This document shows positions 1 to 7,352 of a stretch of 19,191 bases of DNA, piece by piece. The notes beneath the pieces were generated by a model. That model was not told where the DNA came from, made no database searches, and worked only from the letters and a program-made list of their open reading frames with translations. The position numbers and the translations under genes are program-made. This stretch comes from Lactobacillus helveticus DSM 20075 = CGMCC 1.1877 (GTDB lineage Bacteria > Bacillota > Bacilli > Lactobacillales > Lactobacillaceae), in NCBI RefSeq assembly GCF_000160855.1, contig NZ_GG700754.1:149750-168940 (forward strand). Reading direction: 5' to 3'. The stretch's first letter is position 1. Each line of letters opens with the position of its first letter.

Positions 1-41
1 CGCTTTAATTAATAGCTCCCTAGAGAGAACAAAAACTTAAT

Positions 42-1491
42 ATGAGTACAAAAGAACGTTATTCTCAAGACGAACTTAGAAAAGCAAATCCAATGTTTAG
101 CCGCACTCGTGCAACTATTGAGAGTGCATTTTATGGCAACAACGTACACGAAGTAACTAGTGTTTCTGAAGCTTATAATCTAGTTAAGAAGCAATCAGGC
201 GTTATTGTTACTGATTTGCCAATTTTACACATTAAGGAATTAGGTTTACAACCACGGTAAGATCTTAGGTAGAACTGCTAGTGCACGTCACTTCGTTGAT
301 AATCCTAACGAAGATGCTGAAGCATTAAACGGTAACTTGCGTGAAGATATCTACAAGGGCCATGAACAAAAGTATTTAAAGGCTACTGTTTTGGTAGGTC
401 TTGACCCATCATTCACTGTTAAGGCCCACATCATGATGCCAGAAGATCAAGCCTTCAACTTGCTTTCATACATTTTGAACTTCCACTTCTTCGACGATGA
501 AGCTGAAAAGATGTATGCAAAATCTAAGTTCTATGATGAACCTGATATTTACTTCTACTTCGGTGAACTTAAGAAGGGTACTTTAACCTTCGCATTCTAC
601 GGCTTGTCAGGTTCTGGTAAGTCAACTTTGACTCACGAAATGTACGATGGCAAATACGACATCACTGTCCTTCACGACGATGCATTCATCATTTCACGTG
701 AAGATGGTTCATCTGTAGCACTTGAACCTTCATACTTCGACAAGACCCACGACTACCCAGCAGGTCATCATGAGACTAAATACTACACCACTATTATGAA
801 CTGTGACGTAACGTTAGACTCAAATGGCAAGAAAGTTATTGTTACTGAAGACTTACGTAACAACAACGGTCGTGTTATCAAGACCCGTTACACTAGTCCT
901 CACCGTGTAGACTTTGAAAAGTCACCAATTACTGCTTTGTTCTGAATCATGAAGGATGGTTCATTGCCACCAATTATTAAGATTGATGATCCAGTATTAG
1001 CAACTACTATGGGTTGTACTTTAGCAACTAAGAGAACTAGTGCTGAAAACTTGCCTAAGGGCTTCGACATGAACACCTTGGTTATCGAACCATTCGCAGA
1101 CCCATTCCGTGCTTACCCTGTATCAGGCGATTACACTGACTTCAAGGAATTGTTCACTAAACGTGGTGCATCTTGCTACAGCTTGAACACTGACGCATTC
1201 ATGGGCAAGGATATTCCAAAGGAAGTTACTAAGAAGTTAATCGAAGACTTGGCTAACGGCAACATTCAAGACAGCGACTTCAAACCATTCGGTAACTTCA
1301 AGGGTGTCAGCTACTTACCAATTGATGATTATGAAGTTCACCTTGATGACCCAGAATATCAAAAGACCTTGAAAGACAGAATGCAAGATCGTTTGAACTG
1401 GCTCAACAAGTACGATGAAGAACATCCTGAAACTCCAATTCAAGATGAAGCTAAGAAGACCTTGGAAGCTATTATTAAAGAATTGAGTTAA
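42..1491 (+). pseudogene. pckA: ATP-dependent phosphoenolpyruvate carboxykinase, disrupted
   Basis: Remnant of PEP carboxykinase, which interconverts oxaloacetate and PEP using ATP. The P-loop GLSGSGKST (near 601-627) and the GELKKG segment with active-site lysines are readable, and the C-terminal part up to the stop at 1491 is well preserved. It cannot make a normal enzyme. The frame starting at 42 closes at 258-260, and the homologous sequence resumes one frame over (NHGKILGRT from about 250), so there is a frameshift or deletion near 244-256. An in-frame TGA at 943-945 sits where the family context (ALF-x-IMKDGSLPP) suggests Trp, that is TGG to TGA. Compared with E. coli PckA as I recall it, sequence is also missing between PDIYFYF and GELKKG and between TLTFA and FYGLSG. 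The second gap removes the HCSANVG metal-binding stretch. Total reading length is about 483 codons against about 540 or more for the family. The ribosome binding site upstream of 42 is weak. Confidence 0.92.
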
Positions 1492-1534
1492 TAAGATATT
1501 TACTTCATATAATTGAATATAATTTCTTAATGAC

Positions 1535-1570
1535 AAAAAGACGAGAGTTTAGATCAGCTCTCGTCTTTTT
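1535..1570. terminator. Bidirectional intrinsic terminator between pckA and the Nudix gene
   Basis: A perfect 13-bp inverted repeat (AAAAAGACGAGAG and its complement) flanks a 10-nt loop. It is A-rich on the left and T-rich on the right, so it can stop transcription from either side. It lies 43 bases after the pckA stop and 4 bases from the Nudix stop. Confidence 0.93.
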
Positions 1571-1574
1571 GGTT

Positions 1575-1988
1575 TTACTTTTCAATATAATCTCTAGCCG
1601 CCGTTAAAACGCCCATCTTACCATACTCAGTAAGATATTCTTTAGCTGCATCAAAAGTTACCCACTTGTCAGCAAGAATTTCTTCCTTCTGAGCAACTAC
1701 CTCCTGACCTGGAACATACTTTGCTAAAAAGAACGTAACCGTCTTAAATTTAGTATCTGTTAATGCATAATGGGTTTTACGTACAAAGTTAAAATCAAAT
1801 TTTGGCTTTAAGCCAACTTCCTCAAAAACTTCACGTTTAGCAGCTTCTTGTGCATCTTCACTTGCCTCTAAATGTCCTTTAGGAAAGCCCCAATTATGGT
1901 TAATTACACTCTGAACAATCAAATATTCTAATTGTCCATCAGCACGTTTTTTATAAATAACTGCACCTGCAGAATGTTCCATAATCAT
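1575..1988 (-). CDS. Nudix hydrolase, probable bis(5'-nucleosyl)-tetraphosphatase type
   Basis: A 137-residue soluble protein. Residues 38-60 match the full Nudix box G-x5-E-x7-REUxEExGU, with the REVFEEVGL core that binds the catalytic divalent metal. The family cleaves nucleoside diphosphates linked to another moiety. The preceding WGFPKGHLE context resembles Ap4A hydrolases of Firmicutes, so removal of dinucleoside polyphosphates is the likely job. The substrate is inferred, because the Nudix box alone does not set it. The start at 1988 has a GGGTGA sequence 6 bases upstream; an alternative ATG lies two codons further in. The gene stands alone on the minus strand and ends on the terminator shared with pckA. 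Confidence 0.88.
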   Translation of the reverse strand: MIMEHSAGAVIYKKRADGQLEYLIVQSVINHNWGFPKGHLEASEDAQEAAKREVFEEVGLKPKFDFNFVRKTHYALTDTKFKTVTFFLAKYVPGQEVVAQKEEILADKWVTFDAAKEYLTEYGKMGVLTAARDYIEK

Positions 1989-2022
1989 TTTTTGTCACCC
2001 AACCTTTGTAATTGAAATACTT

Positions 2023-2050
2023 ATTAAATATTTATTATTAAATATTTATT
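2023..2050. repeat. Two tandem copies of a 14-bp AT-only repeat
   Basis: ATTAAATATTTATT occurs at 2023-2036 and again, perfectly, at 2037-2050, followed by a few more matching bases. It lies upstream of the Nudix gene. It may be part of an AT-rich promoter region, but no clear -35/-10 pair was identified, so function is unknown. Confidence 0.7.
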
Positions 2051-2067
2051 AATAAAAGTCAAGCAAT

Positions 2068-2103
2068 AAAAAAACTGACCAGATCAAGTAAATATCTAGT
2101 CAG
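2068..2103 (-). terminator. Intrinsic terminator of the 2150-2377 gene
   Basis: A 10-bp stem with one mismatch (2075-2084 with 2094-2103) surrounds a 9-nt loop. On the minus strand it is followed by seven T, starting 47 bases past the stop of the small acidic gene. Confidence 0.88.
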
Positions 2104-2149
2104 CCTTATGTGCAGACGAAATTGTAAAGTTTTTATAGAATATTTTAGG

Positions 2150-2377
2150 TTATTTCTTTAAGTTCTTTTCGCAGTATTCCTTGACCTTATCATCATCGGC
2201 TTTAAGCATCCATTCACAAGCTGCTTCAGTCTTCATGGTGTCATGATCATTAGCTTCCATTTCGTGGTTCCAAATAGCATCACGAATAGGTTCATGATTG
2301 TCCTTTGCCCAATCAAATACTTGGTCCATTTCACGATCAATCATTGCTGTTTGTTCAATTTCTTTTGCATCTGCCAT
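2150..2377 (-). CDS. Small acidic hypothetical protein (75 aa)
   Basis: I do not recognise this family. The 75-residue product is strongly acidic (many Asp/Glu), predicted soluble, with no signal peptide or membrane segment, and looks largely helical. It has two cysteines, in AACEW and EYCEK. It is probably a real gene: AAAGGAAG lies about 9 bases before the ATG, it fills the space between a clear downstream terminator and the next gene upstream, and its acidic composition is typical of a cytoplasmic protein. Neighbours are a Nudix hydrolase and a CMD-family protein, which does not settle a role. Confidence 0.72.
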   Translation of the reverse strand: MADAKEIEQTAMIDREMDQVFDWAKDNHEPIRDAIWNHEMEANDHDTMKTEAACEWMLKADDDKVKEYCEKNLKK

Positions 2378-2463
2378 AATTATAAGCTTCCTTTCATCTA
2401 CATCTTTTATTCTAGTTCTATTAGTCTTAGCTGTTAAATGAAAGGGCTTAATTTATTAATTCT

Positions 2464-3195
2464 CTAATCTTTACCATTAACTGCTTCATCGGCTTGGTTA
2501 ACCACAGTTACTGCATTAAGTGAACGAGGATGACCAATAAATGGCACGTTTTGTTCAATAATCTTCATCAAGAATTCTTTGTCATTGCCTAACTTAATAT
2601 TAATTTGTGCATGAGCTAATAATTGTGGTTCACAGCCACCTTGTGCGGCAATGTAACAAAATGTAACCATTTCACGGTCACGATCATCTAAACCTTTTCT
2701 GGTGTAGTAATCACCAAAGCAATTATCTACGAGACACTTATTGATGGTGCCCTTCTTAGCAAAATCTTTCATTTGTGGACCAAACAAGCGAATCTGGGTC
2801 TCTTCGCCTTTTTCTAGGCGATTCTCCATGGTTGTAGTTGCTTGTGATGCTAAAGGTAAATCTACTCCTCTGGCAGTTAAGATATCGTTAGTTGCTTTAA
2901 AAAATGGAAAAACGCGACCTAATCCTAAATAATCAACTGCTTGATACAAAACTTCTTTAGCCTCGACTGGACTAACCCCATTATCAAGAGCTACAGGAAG
3001 CATTACCTTATGTTCATCTACGCCTTGCATCCCCAGCAAATATGCCAGCATCGACAACATCTTAGCTCTATCAGGCAAATCAACATCTGCTTGTACTTCA
3101 TCAAAAGCAAAGTGATTAATTCTCTCTACAGCTTCTGGATCCGTTTTTTCTAATAAGTTAGCATGAATTCTTTGTGCATCATCTTTAATTGACAT
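2464..3195 (-). CDS. Carboxymuconolactone decarboxylase (CMD/AhpD-like) family protein
   Basis: A 243-residue protein with two CMD-like halves. The first contains the typical helix pair around HKVMLPVALDNGVSPVEAKE, then VLYQAVDYLGLGR. The second runs from about residue 150 and contains CEPQLLAHAQINIKLGN. CMD folds are found in gamma-carboxymuconolactone decarboxylases and in AhpD-type peroxidase partners. Here the AhpD redox CxxC motif is not seen, so a disulfide reductase role is not supported and the substrate is unknown. Lactobacilli carry many such uncharacterised CMD proteins. AAAGGAAA lies a few bases before the ATG at 3195. It follows ackA on the same strand after 103 bases with no convincing terminator between, so co-transcription is possible. 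Confidence 0.82.
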   Translation of the reverse strand: MSIKDDAQRIHANLLEKTDPEAVERINHFAFDEVQADVDLPDRAKMLSMLAYLLGMQGVDEHKVMLPVALDNGVSPVEAKEVLYQAVDYLGLGRVFPFFKATNDILTARGVDLPLASQATTTMENRLEKGEETQIRLFGPQMKDFAKKGTINKCLVDNCFGDYYTRKGLDDRDREMVTFCYIAAQGGCEPQLLAHAQINIKLGNDKEFLMKIIEQNVPFIGHPRSLNAVTVVNQADEAVNGKD

Positions 3196-3298
3196 GATAT
3201 TTTCCTTTCTAAAACGATCTCTTCACTACTTATTTTAAGTACGTTTCAGACTTAAAGAAAAATATCTATTTTTTATTCTGCGGAATAACTTCTGCTTA

Positions 3299-4483
3299 TT
3301 AGCAGCACTTAGTTAAACGGACAACATCACGAGCAATCATCAACTCTTCATTAGTTGGAATGATCATCACTTGAATCTTAGAATCGGGCTTGGTGATAAA
3401 CTTCTGGCCATTGCTCTTATTAGCTTCATAGTCAGGTTTTACACCCATGTACTTAAAGGCATCCATAATCTGTTTGCGCACCTCTACATCGCCTTCACCA
3501 ACGCCTGCAGTTAAGACAATTCCGTCAGCGCCGCCCATTTCAGCAAGATAAGAACCAATGTAGCGCACAATACGATTAATAAAAATCTTGCGTGCCAAAA
3601 CAGCTCGCGGATCATCATTGTACTTCAGGTCTCGCATATCTGAGGAAATCCCAGATAAGCCAATTAAGCCAGACTTTTTATTCAAAATATCGATCATCTC
3701 ATCAATTGATGCTCCAGTTTCATGCATCAAATGCTGTACAAGAGATGGATCGATATCTCCTGAACGAGTACCCATAGTTACGCCAGATAAGGGACTAAAG
3801 CCCATTGAGGTGTCGTAAGACTTGCCATTCTTAATAGCAGTAATCGAAGAACCAGAACCCAAATGACAAATAATCAGCTTTAAATCTTTCACATCGCGCT
3901 GCATCATTTTGGCAGCTTCCAAGGTTACATAGTGAACAGAGGTCCCGTGAGCACCATATTTACGAGCACCATACTTTTTATAATAATCATAAGGAATGGA
4001 ATACAAGTAGCGCACAGGATCAAGTGTTTGGTGAAAAGAAGTATCAAACACGGCTACTTGTGGCACATCTGGCAAAACATGCATGAAGGCCTCAATTCCC
4101 TTGGCCTCGGCAGGATTATGCAAAGGTGCAAAACCTGCCAAATCCCAAATTTTTTGCAAATTATCTTTGTTAATGACAGCTGAATCTTTGAAATACTCGC
4201 CACCATTTACTACACGGTGTCCTACTCCAACAATCTCATGCAATTTTTCAACAGCATGATACTTCTTCAAAGCATTAATCAGCAAATTGACTGCAGCTTC
4301 TTGATCTGGAATAGCAATTTGCTTTTGATGAGACTCTCCATTAGCTAACACAATAGTAAAAGTAGATTCAGCTAAACCGACACGATCGGCCATCCCCCGT
4401 GCTACTACCTTCTCGTCAGGCAATGAAAATAATTTAAACTTGAATGACGAACTCCCCGAATTGACCGCCAAAACTTTTTTCAT
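3299..4483 (-). CDS. ackA: Acetate kinase
   Basis: Acetate kinase converts acetyl phosphate and ADP to acetate and ATP, the last step of acetate fermentation. The 394-residue length is normal. The acetokinase signature VNSGSSSFKFKLF is at residues 7-19. By alignment from memory to the Methanosarcina enzyme, the catalytic residues are all present: Arg90 (GHRVVNGG), Asp147 (VFDTSFHQT), His179 (GAHGTS), Arg240 (TMGTRSGDID) and the late glutamate in PTNEEL. The nucleotide-binding LGSGSS is near 208-213. AGGGG lies about 9 bases before the ATG. A strong promoter and palindromic operator-like sites lie just upstream. No pta gene is adjacent, which is common in lactobacilli. Confidence 0.97.
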   Translation of the reverse strand: MKKVLAVNSGSSSFKFKLFSLPDEKVVARGMADRVGLAESTFTIVLANGESHQKQIAIPDQEAAVNLLINALKKYHAVEKLHEIVGVGHRVVNGGEYFKDSAVINKDNLQKIWDLAGFAPLHNPAEAKGIEAFMHVLPDVPQVAVFDTSFHQTLDPVRYLYSIPYDYYKKYGARKYGAHGTSVHYVTLEAAKMMQRDVKDLKLIICHLGSGSSITAIKNGKSYDTSMGFSPLSGVTMGTRSGDIDPSLVQHLMHETGASIDEMIDILNKKSGLIGLSGISSDMRDLKYNDDPRAVLARKIFINRIVRYIGSYLAEMGGADGIVLTAGVGEGDVEVRKQIMDAFKYMGVKPDYEANKSNGQKFITKPDSKIQVMIIPTNEELMIARDVVRLTKCC

Positions 4484-4514
4484 TAACTACATCCCCTAAA
4501 TAATAGTTATATTT

Positions 4515-4535
4515 TTCACAAGTGAATTTTCACTT
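4515..4535. promoter_or_regulatory. Overlapping palindromes at the ackA transcription start
   Basis: Two interleaved palindromes share a half-site: TTCAC-AA-GTGAA (4515-4526) and AAGTGAA-TT-TTCACTT (4520-4535). They lie just downstream of the predicted -10, about +5 to +12 from the expected start. A bound protein there would block initiation, so this is a candidate repressor operator. A closely related palindrome lies upstream of the toxin at 6917 and of adhE at 12451. The 2-bp spacing does not fit the canonical Rex site (4-bp spacing). Confidence 0.5.
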
Positions 4536-4538
4536 AAT

Positions 4539-4566
4539 AGTATAGCTTATTAGAATAGCCAGTCAA
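4539..4566 (-). promoter_or_regulatory. Predicted ackA promoter
   Basis: TTGACT - 16 bases - TATACT on the minus strand, close to the vegetative sigma consensus. It predicts a start near 4532 and a leader of about 49 nt before the ackA ATG. Confidence 0.78.
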
Positions 4567-4762
4567 ATTATTTTTCAAAATTAACTAGGTAGAGTAATTA
4601 ATGAAACTTATTGCTATATAGGTATTATTTAGAATATGTTATCCAAGATATACAACAATGAAAATTATATTTTGATAAATATCAATATTGTGTTAATTTT
4701 TTGAAAAATATAAAAATTACATTCCACTTTGTTCAATTTATAACAAAATTTTAGGGGCAAAC
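4567..4762. other. AT-rich gene-free stretch between ackA and the surface-protein remnant
   Basis: This 196-base segment is strongly AT-rich and holds no open frame with a ribosome binding site. Together with the ackA promoter and the next terminator it makes up a 331-base gap. I see no repeat array, RNA gene or mobile-element end in it. Confidence 0.6.
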
Positions 4763-4791
4763 AAAAACTCCAACGCAGTTTTGCGTTAGAG
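4763..4791 (-). terminator. Intrinsic terminator of the LPXTG gene
   Basis: A 10-bp stem with one mismatch (4768-4777 with 4782-4791) and a 4-nt loop, followed on the minus strand by TTTTTGTTT. It begins 24 bases beyond the stop of the LPXTG reading frame. Confidence 0.87.
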
Positions 4792-4814
4792 TCTTGTTTT
4801 ATTCAAGGGGATGA

Positions 4815-6240
4815 TTATTCATCCTTTTTCTTTTTGCGATCGGCTAAACCAAAGAAGCCTAAAACCATTGCAAGAATGCCGAAGATACCAGCGGTATTTT
4901 CTTTTTCACCAGTTTGTGGCAATTCATGCTTGCCGCCCTTTTCTTCAGATTCAACTGAAGCATCCTTAGTTGGAACATTGGTTTCAGCGTAGGTATCAGC
5001 GCCCTTGGGAGAAATTGAATTATTGCCTCTAACTGGAGCAGCATTATTCATATCTTCATGCAAAGGTGCGTTAGTTTCCTTGTAGCCTTTAATTGCGGCT
5101 GGACCAGATTCAAGATCTTGATCCTTAGGAGTGGTACCGATTTCGTCTCAATTATAGGCTTATCTGGTGTCTTATCAGGAACTCCTGGTTTATGATCGTC
5201 TGGCTTGCTTGGCTTACCTGGGATGATATCATCTCCGCCGCCTTCGCCACTTGGAGTAATAGGAACATAGGTAACCGTGATAGTGACGTTGCCAGTAGCT
5301 TCAGTTACGTCAGCAGCAGCAATTGAACTAATTGTAGTAGTCTTGTCGCCTACTTTTTGTTCAATGTGCATTGTGTAGCCTGAAATTGCTTGTGGAGTGT
5401 AAGCATCCCATTGTGACTTGCCACCTTTAGCGGTGGACTTAGCAAACTTCCAATCGCTGTAAGTTACTGCGCCAGTTACTTCATCGAAGGTAGCAGTTCT
5501 AGTAAATTCAACTTTTTGTTTAATTTCTAGCTTGCTGCCATCTGGCTTGATAACTGTGATTGTACGAGTTGGAGTCTTGGTGATGCTTTCCATTGCTGGA
5601 TAAGTCTTGCTTGGATCACCTGGAACCTTGCCTGTTGGAATGTCCCCTTCAGGAGTTTCTGGTGTTACTGTAATGGTCTTATGTTCAATCTTAACTACAA
5701 CAGTTGGAACACCATCTTGAGTTACCTTGACAGTTTCTGGAATCTTCTGATCTGGAATAATCTTCCAACCTGCTGGAACATCCTTAGTTGGATCAACAGG
5801 AATAGTTTCATCAGTCTTACCGTCAACCTTGTCAGTCTTAATGGTCTGGCCATCCTTGTCCTTGTAGACAATGTTGGTAGTTTGCTTATTTGGTGTGTAA
5901 GTAATGTTTAATAATTTCTGGATCAGTACCAACAGTTACAGGTTTTGTAGCAACACTGGAAATTGTTGGTGTGTAACCTGCAATTGCTGGTACAGTAGCT
6001 GTTTGATCAGTTTTCTTAGTTGTACCTTCTGGATCAGTCACATTAATAGTACGAGTAATGGTCTTATTCAAATCATCCTCATGTGCACCATCAATTGGCT
6101 TATCAGTTGGAGTCTTATCAGCTGCTAGAACTGGATTAGTGTGTTCAATTGTCTTCTTAATGTGAACCAGGTGAACTACAACTGGTTCATTATCACTAGC
6201 CTTAAATGTGTAGCTAGTTGGCAAGGTTTGATTGTCAGCT
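4815..6240 (-). pseudogene. LPXTG-anchored Mub-repeat surface protein, 5'-truncated and frameshifted
   Basis: The 3' part of a large cell-wall adhesin. The C-terminus is an intact sorting signal: LPQTG, then a hydrophobic segment (GIFGILAMVLGFFGLA) and a KKKKDE tail, which sortase would process. Before it lies a Pro/Lys/Asp-rich wall-spanning region. Further N-terminal are two Mub-type repeat units, recognisable from TRTITVIKPDGSK, EFTRTATFDEVTG and QTTNIVYKDKDGQ. The first unit looks shorter, without the FTRTAT..VTG portion. Three readable pieces lie in alternating frames. One shift is near 5907-5909, where removing one T from TTT restores PEIINITYTPNKQ. The other is near 5146-5150 (IIET / EIGTTPKDQ). 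There is no start codon or signal peptide: the coding similarity stops near 6240, where an opposite-strand permease fragment begins. Expression is unlikely. Confidence 0.88.
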
Positions 6241-6842
6241 TCTTTATTCCTTGATGCTTTTAGTAGCAATCGGCATTTTAGGTGTAAAAATGGGCAACTA
6301 CAGTACACCAATTGCTGTTACCTTCCAAAAAGCTGTCGGTGAATGGGGCTACGTTTTGGTAATCGCAGGGATGCTGATCAGTATCTTTGGCGTCGCCTTC
6401 GCTAGTTCATTTAACACGCCAGCGTTAATTGCATCTTTAGCTACTGAGCACTCTATGCTTCCTAGTTGGATTGGTAAAAAGAACAAGCACGATGCTGCTT
6501 GGGTCGCAATTTTATTCAGTGCTGTCATCAGTGCAATTTTAATCACCTAGTCATACCTCTTCTTGGTATCCTGCATCGTCCTTGTTTCCTTTGTTCAATA
6601 TGTCCCTTCTATCTTAATTCAAGCACACGAATGAATTCCCTAACCATGGATTCAAGCTTCCTGGTGGCTATACCATTCCAATTTTAGCTTTGATGATTTC
6701 TTGCTACATGGTCACCAACTTCACTTAGAAGACCATTTTAGTTGGTGTCGTTGTCGGTGTTTTGGCTGCTGTTGCCTACTTCTTCATTGAAAAAGACGAA
6801 AAAGCAGAACAAAAGCACCAGCAATATTTAGCAAAGATTTAG
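6241..6842 (+). pseudogene. APC-family amino-acid permease, C-terminal remnant
   Basis: The last part of a multi-spanning amino-acid/polyamine/organocation transporter. Readable membrane segments include LYSLMLLVAIGILGV, GYVLVIAGMLISIFGVAF and YLFLVSCIVLVSFVQY, and the loop NTPALIASLATEHSMLPSW is typical of the family. It is clearly dead. An in-frame TAG at 6548-6550 interrupts the protein. A frame change with probable loss of a few codons occurs near 6620-6624, after which HTNEFPNHGFKLPGGYT is readable in another frame. A second TAG lies at 6726-6728 before KTILVGVVVG. The charged tail EKDEKAEQKHQQYLAKI ends at 6842. The N-terminal two-thirds or so is absent: at the left the sequence changes abruptly into the opposite-strand surface-protein remnant. 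The substrate cannot be assigned. Confidence 0.87.
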
Positions 6843-6847
6843 ATGCA

Positions 6848-6884
6848 AAAAGGAATCGGAAAAAAATCCGATTCCTTTTGTTTT
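6848..6884 (+). terminator. Intrinsic terminator of the permease remnant
   Basis: A perfect 13-bp stem (6848-6860 with 6867-6879) around six A, followed by GTTTT. It sits directly after the permease stop and outlived the gene's decay. It also insulates the toxin locus from upstream readthrough. Confidence 0.92.
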
Positions 6885-6916
6885 ATGCTTTTCAACATTT
6901 GCAATAAATTTGTCTT

Positions 6917-6952
6917 GTTCACTTGTGAACATATATTTGGATTTAGTATAAT
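6917..6952 (+). promoter_or_regulatory. Predicted toxin promoter overlapped by a GTTCAC-TT-GTGAAC palindrome
   Basis: A consensus TATAAT -10 lies at 6947-6952. Its best -35 is TTGTGA at 6923-6928 with an 18-base spacer. That -35 is the right half of a palindrome with perfect 6-base arms (6917-6930). A start near 6959 would give a leader of about 97 nt before the toxin. The palindrome matches the sites near ackA and adhE, so a shared DNA-binding regulator is plausible; this is inference. Confidence 0.62.
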
Positions 6953-7004
6953 TTTATCCGTAGAAAAGCTGAAGCGGTGGCTATCCCTCAAGGAGATGGT
7001 ACTT

Positions 7005-7019
7005 ATGCGTATTTTTTAA
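7005..7019 (+). CDS. Possible four-codon leader peptide (MRIF) in the toxin mRNA
   Basis: AAGGAG at 6990-6995 is followed 9 bases later by ATG and the frame M-R-I-F-stop, 36 bases ahead of the toxin start. Both the ribosome binding site and the start look functional. Translation of such a mini-ORF could tune ribosome access to the toxin. It may also be only a relic of an earlier toxin start, so treat it as a candidate. Confidence 0.3.
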   Translation: MRIF

Positions 7020-7055
7020 CTCGTATTCCTATCTTAAAAGAAAGGAGAAGCCCTC

Positions 7056-7169
7056 GTGTCTGTATCAGATGCGTTACAGCTAATGCTAGATTTCGGCTCA
7101 TTTGTCGTTATACTAATCTCATTAGTTGTTTTGTTGATTAAGTTCTTTAATCAACAAAACAAAAAATAA
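7056..7169 (+). CDS. Holin-like type I toxin peptide (37 aa)
   Basis: The GTG start at 7056 has AAAGGAG 8 bases upstream. The 37-residue product begins MSVSDALQLMLDFGSF, continues with a hydrophobic span (VVILISLVVLLIKFF) and ends NQQNKK. The layout of a short amphipathic start with LxLMxxFGxF, one membrane helix and a Lys/Asn/Gln tail is that of the Hol_Tox 'putative holin-like toxin' family. That family is related to the BsrG/TxpA-type membrane toxins of type I toxin-antitoxin loci. When overproduced such peptides depolarise or disturb the membrane. It is a solitary short transcription unit with its own promoter and terminator, the usual layout for these loci. Family assignment is by pattern recognition; toxicity is inferred. 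Confidence 0.8.
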   Translation: MSVSDALQLMLDFGSFVVILISLVVLLIKFFNQQNKK

Positions 7170-7210
7170 CTGCTTTAGCTCTGCAAAGCTGGCAGTTATT
7201 TGATATGAAC
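7157..7210 (-). ncRNA. Candidate antisense RNA antitoxin convergent with the toxin mRNA
   Basis: On the minus strand TTGCAT (7240-7245) - 17 bases - TATAAA (7217-7222) predicts a start near 7210. A hairpin with perfect 10-bp arms (7164-7173 with 7192-7201) follows and continues into TTTTTTGTTTT, a good terminator on this strand only. The resulting RNA of about 50 nt would be complementary to the end of the toxin frame and its 3' untranslated region. That is the convergent 3'-overlap arrangement of known type I systems such as TxpA/RatA. The alternative is that the hairpin only terminates the 7353-7646 gene's transcript. Confidence 0.5.
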
Positions 7211-7254
7211 TAAAAATTTATATTGGATAGCACCCGTGGATGCAATTCTACATT

Positions 7255-7285
7255 AAGAGGTTGGCTCATTTGCTGACCTCTTTTT
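7255..7285 (+). terminator. Intrinsic terminator of the toxin mRNA
   Basis: A 10-bp stem (AGAGGTTGGC with GCTGACCTCT, two G-U pairs) closes a 6-nt loop and is followed by TTTTT. It would give a toxin mRNA of about 325 nt, much longer than the coding part, with a 3' region of about 115 nt. Confidence 0.82.
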
Positions 7286-7352
7286 CATTACTATTATAGC
7301 AAGTTTTTTAAGCTCATACAAAAATATCCCAATGAATTTCTTTTGTTATGGC

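Noticed and set aside
943..945. In-frame TGA in pckA, and TAG in the permease and acetyltransferase, as possible recoding (Trp, selenocysteine or readthrough)
   Set aside because: No selenocysteine-type structure is evident, the affected genes also carry frameshifts or deletions (except the acetyltransferase), and intact neighbours use TAA/TAG stops normally. Pseudogenization explains all of them.
2023..2050. Tandem AT repeat as a CRISPR or replication-origin iteron
   Set aside because: Only two copies without spacers, no cas or rep genes, and pure A/T content; it is more likely simple intergenic sequence.
3234..3256. Hairpin TTTAAGT...ACTTAAA between ackA and the CMD gene as a terminator
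   Set aside because: The stem is only 7 bp and AT-rich, and has no T tract on the minus strand, where both genes lie.
4515..4535. Canonical Rex operator at ackA
   Set aside because: The half-sites fit partly, but the spacing between arms is 2 bp, not the 4 bp of TTGTGAA-N4-TTCACAA. Only a related or unknown motif is claimed.
5681..6128. Plus-strand open frames of about 75 codons opposite the Mub repeats
   Set aside because: They are low-complexity antisense shadows of the repeat-rich surface gene, with no ribosome site or protein-like composition.
6218..6550. Open frame of 110 codons as a small intact membrane protein
   Set aside because: Its first ten codons come from the antisense of the surface-protein gene and the rest is the middle of an APC permease whose sequence continues past the stop. 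It is a fusion artefact of the breakpoint.
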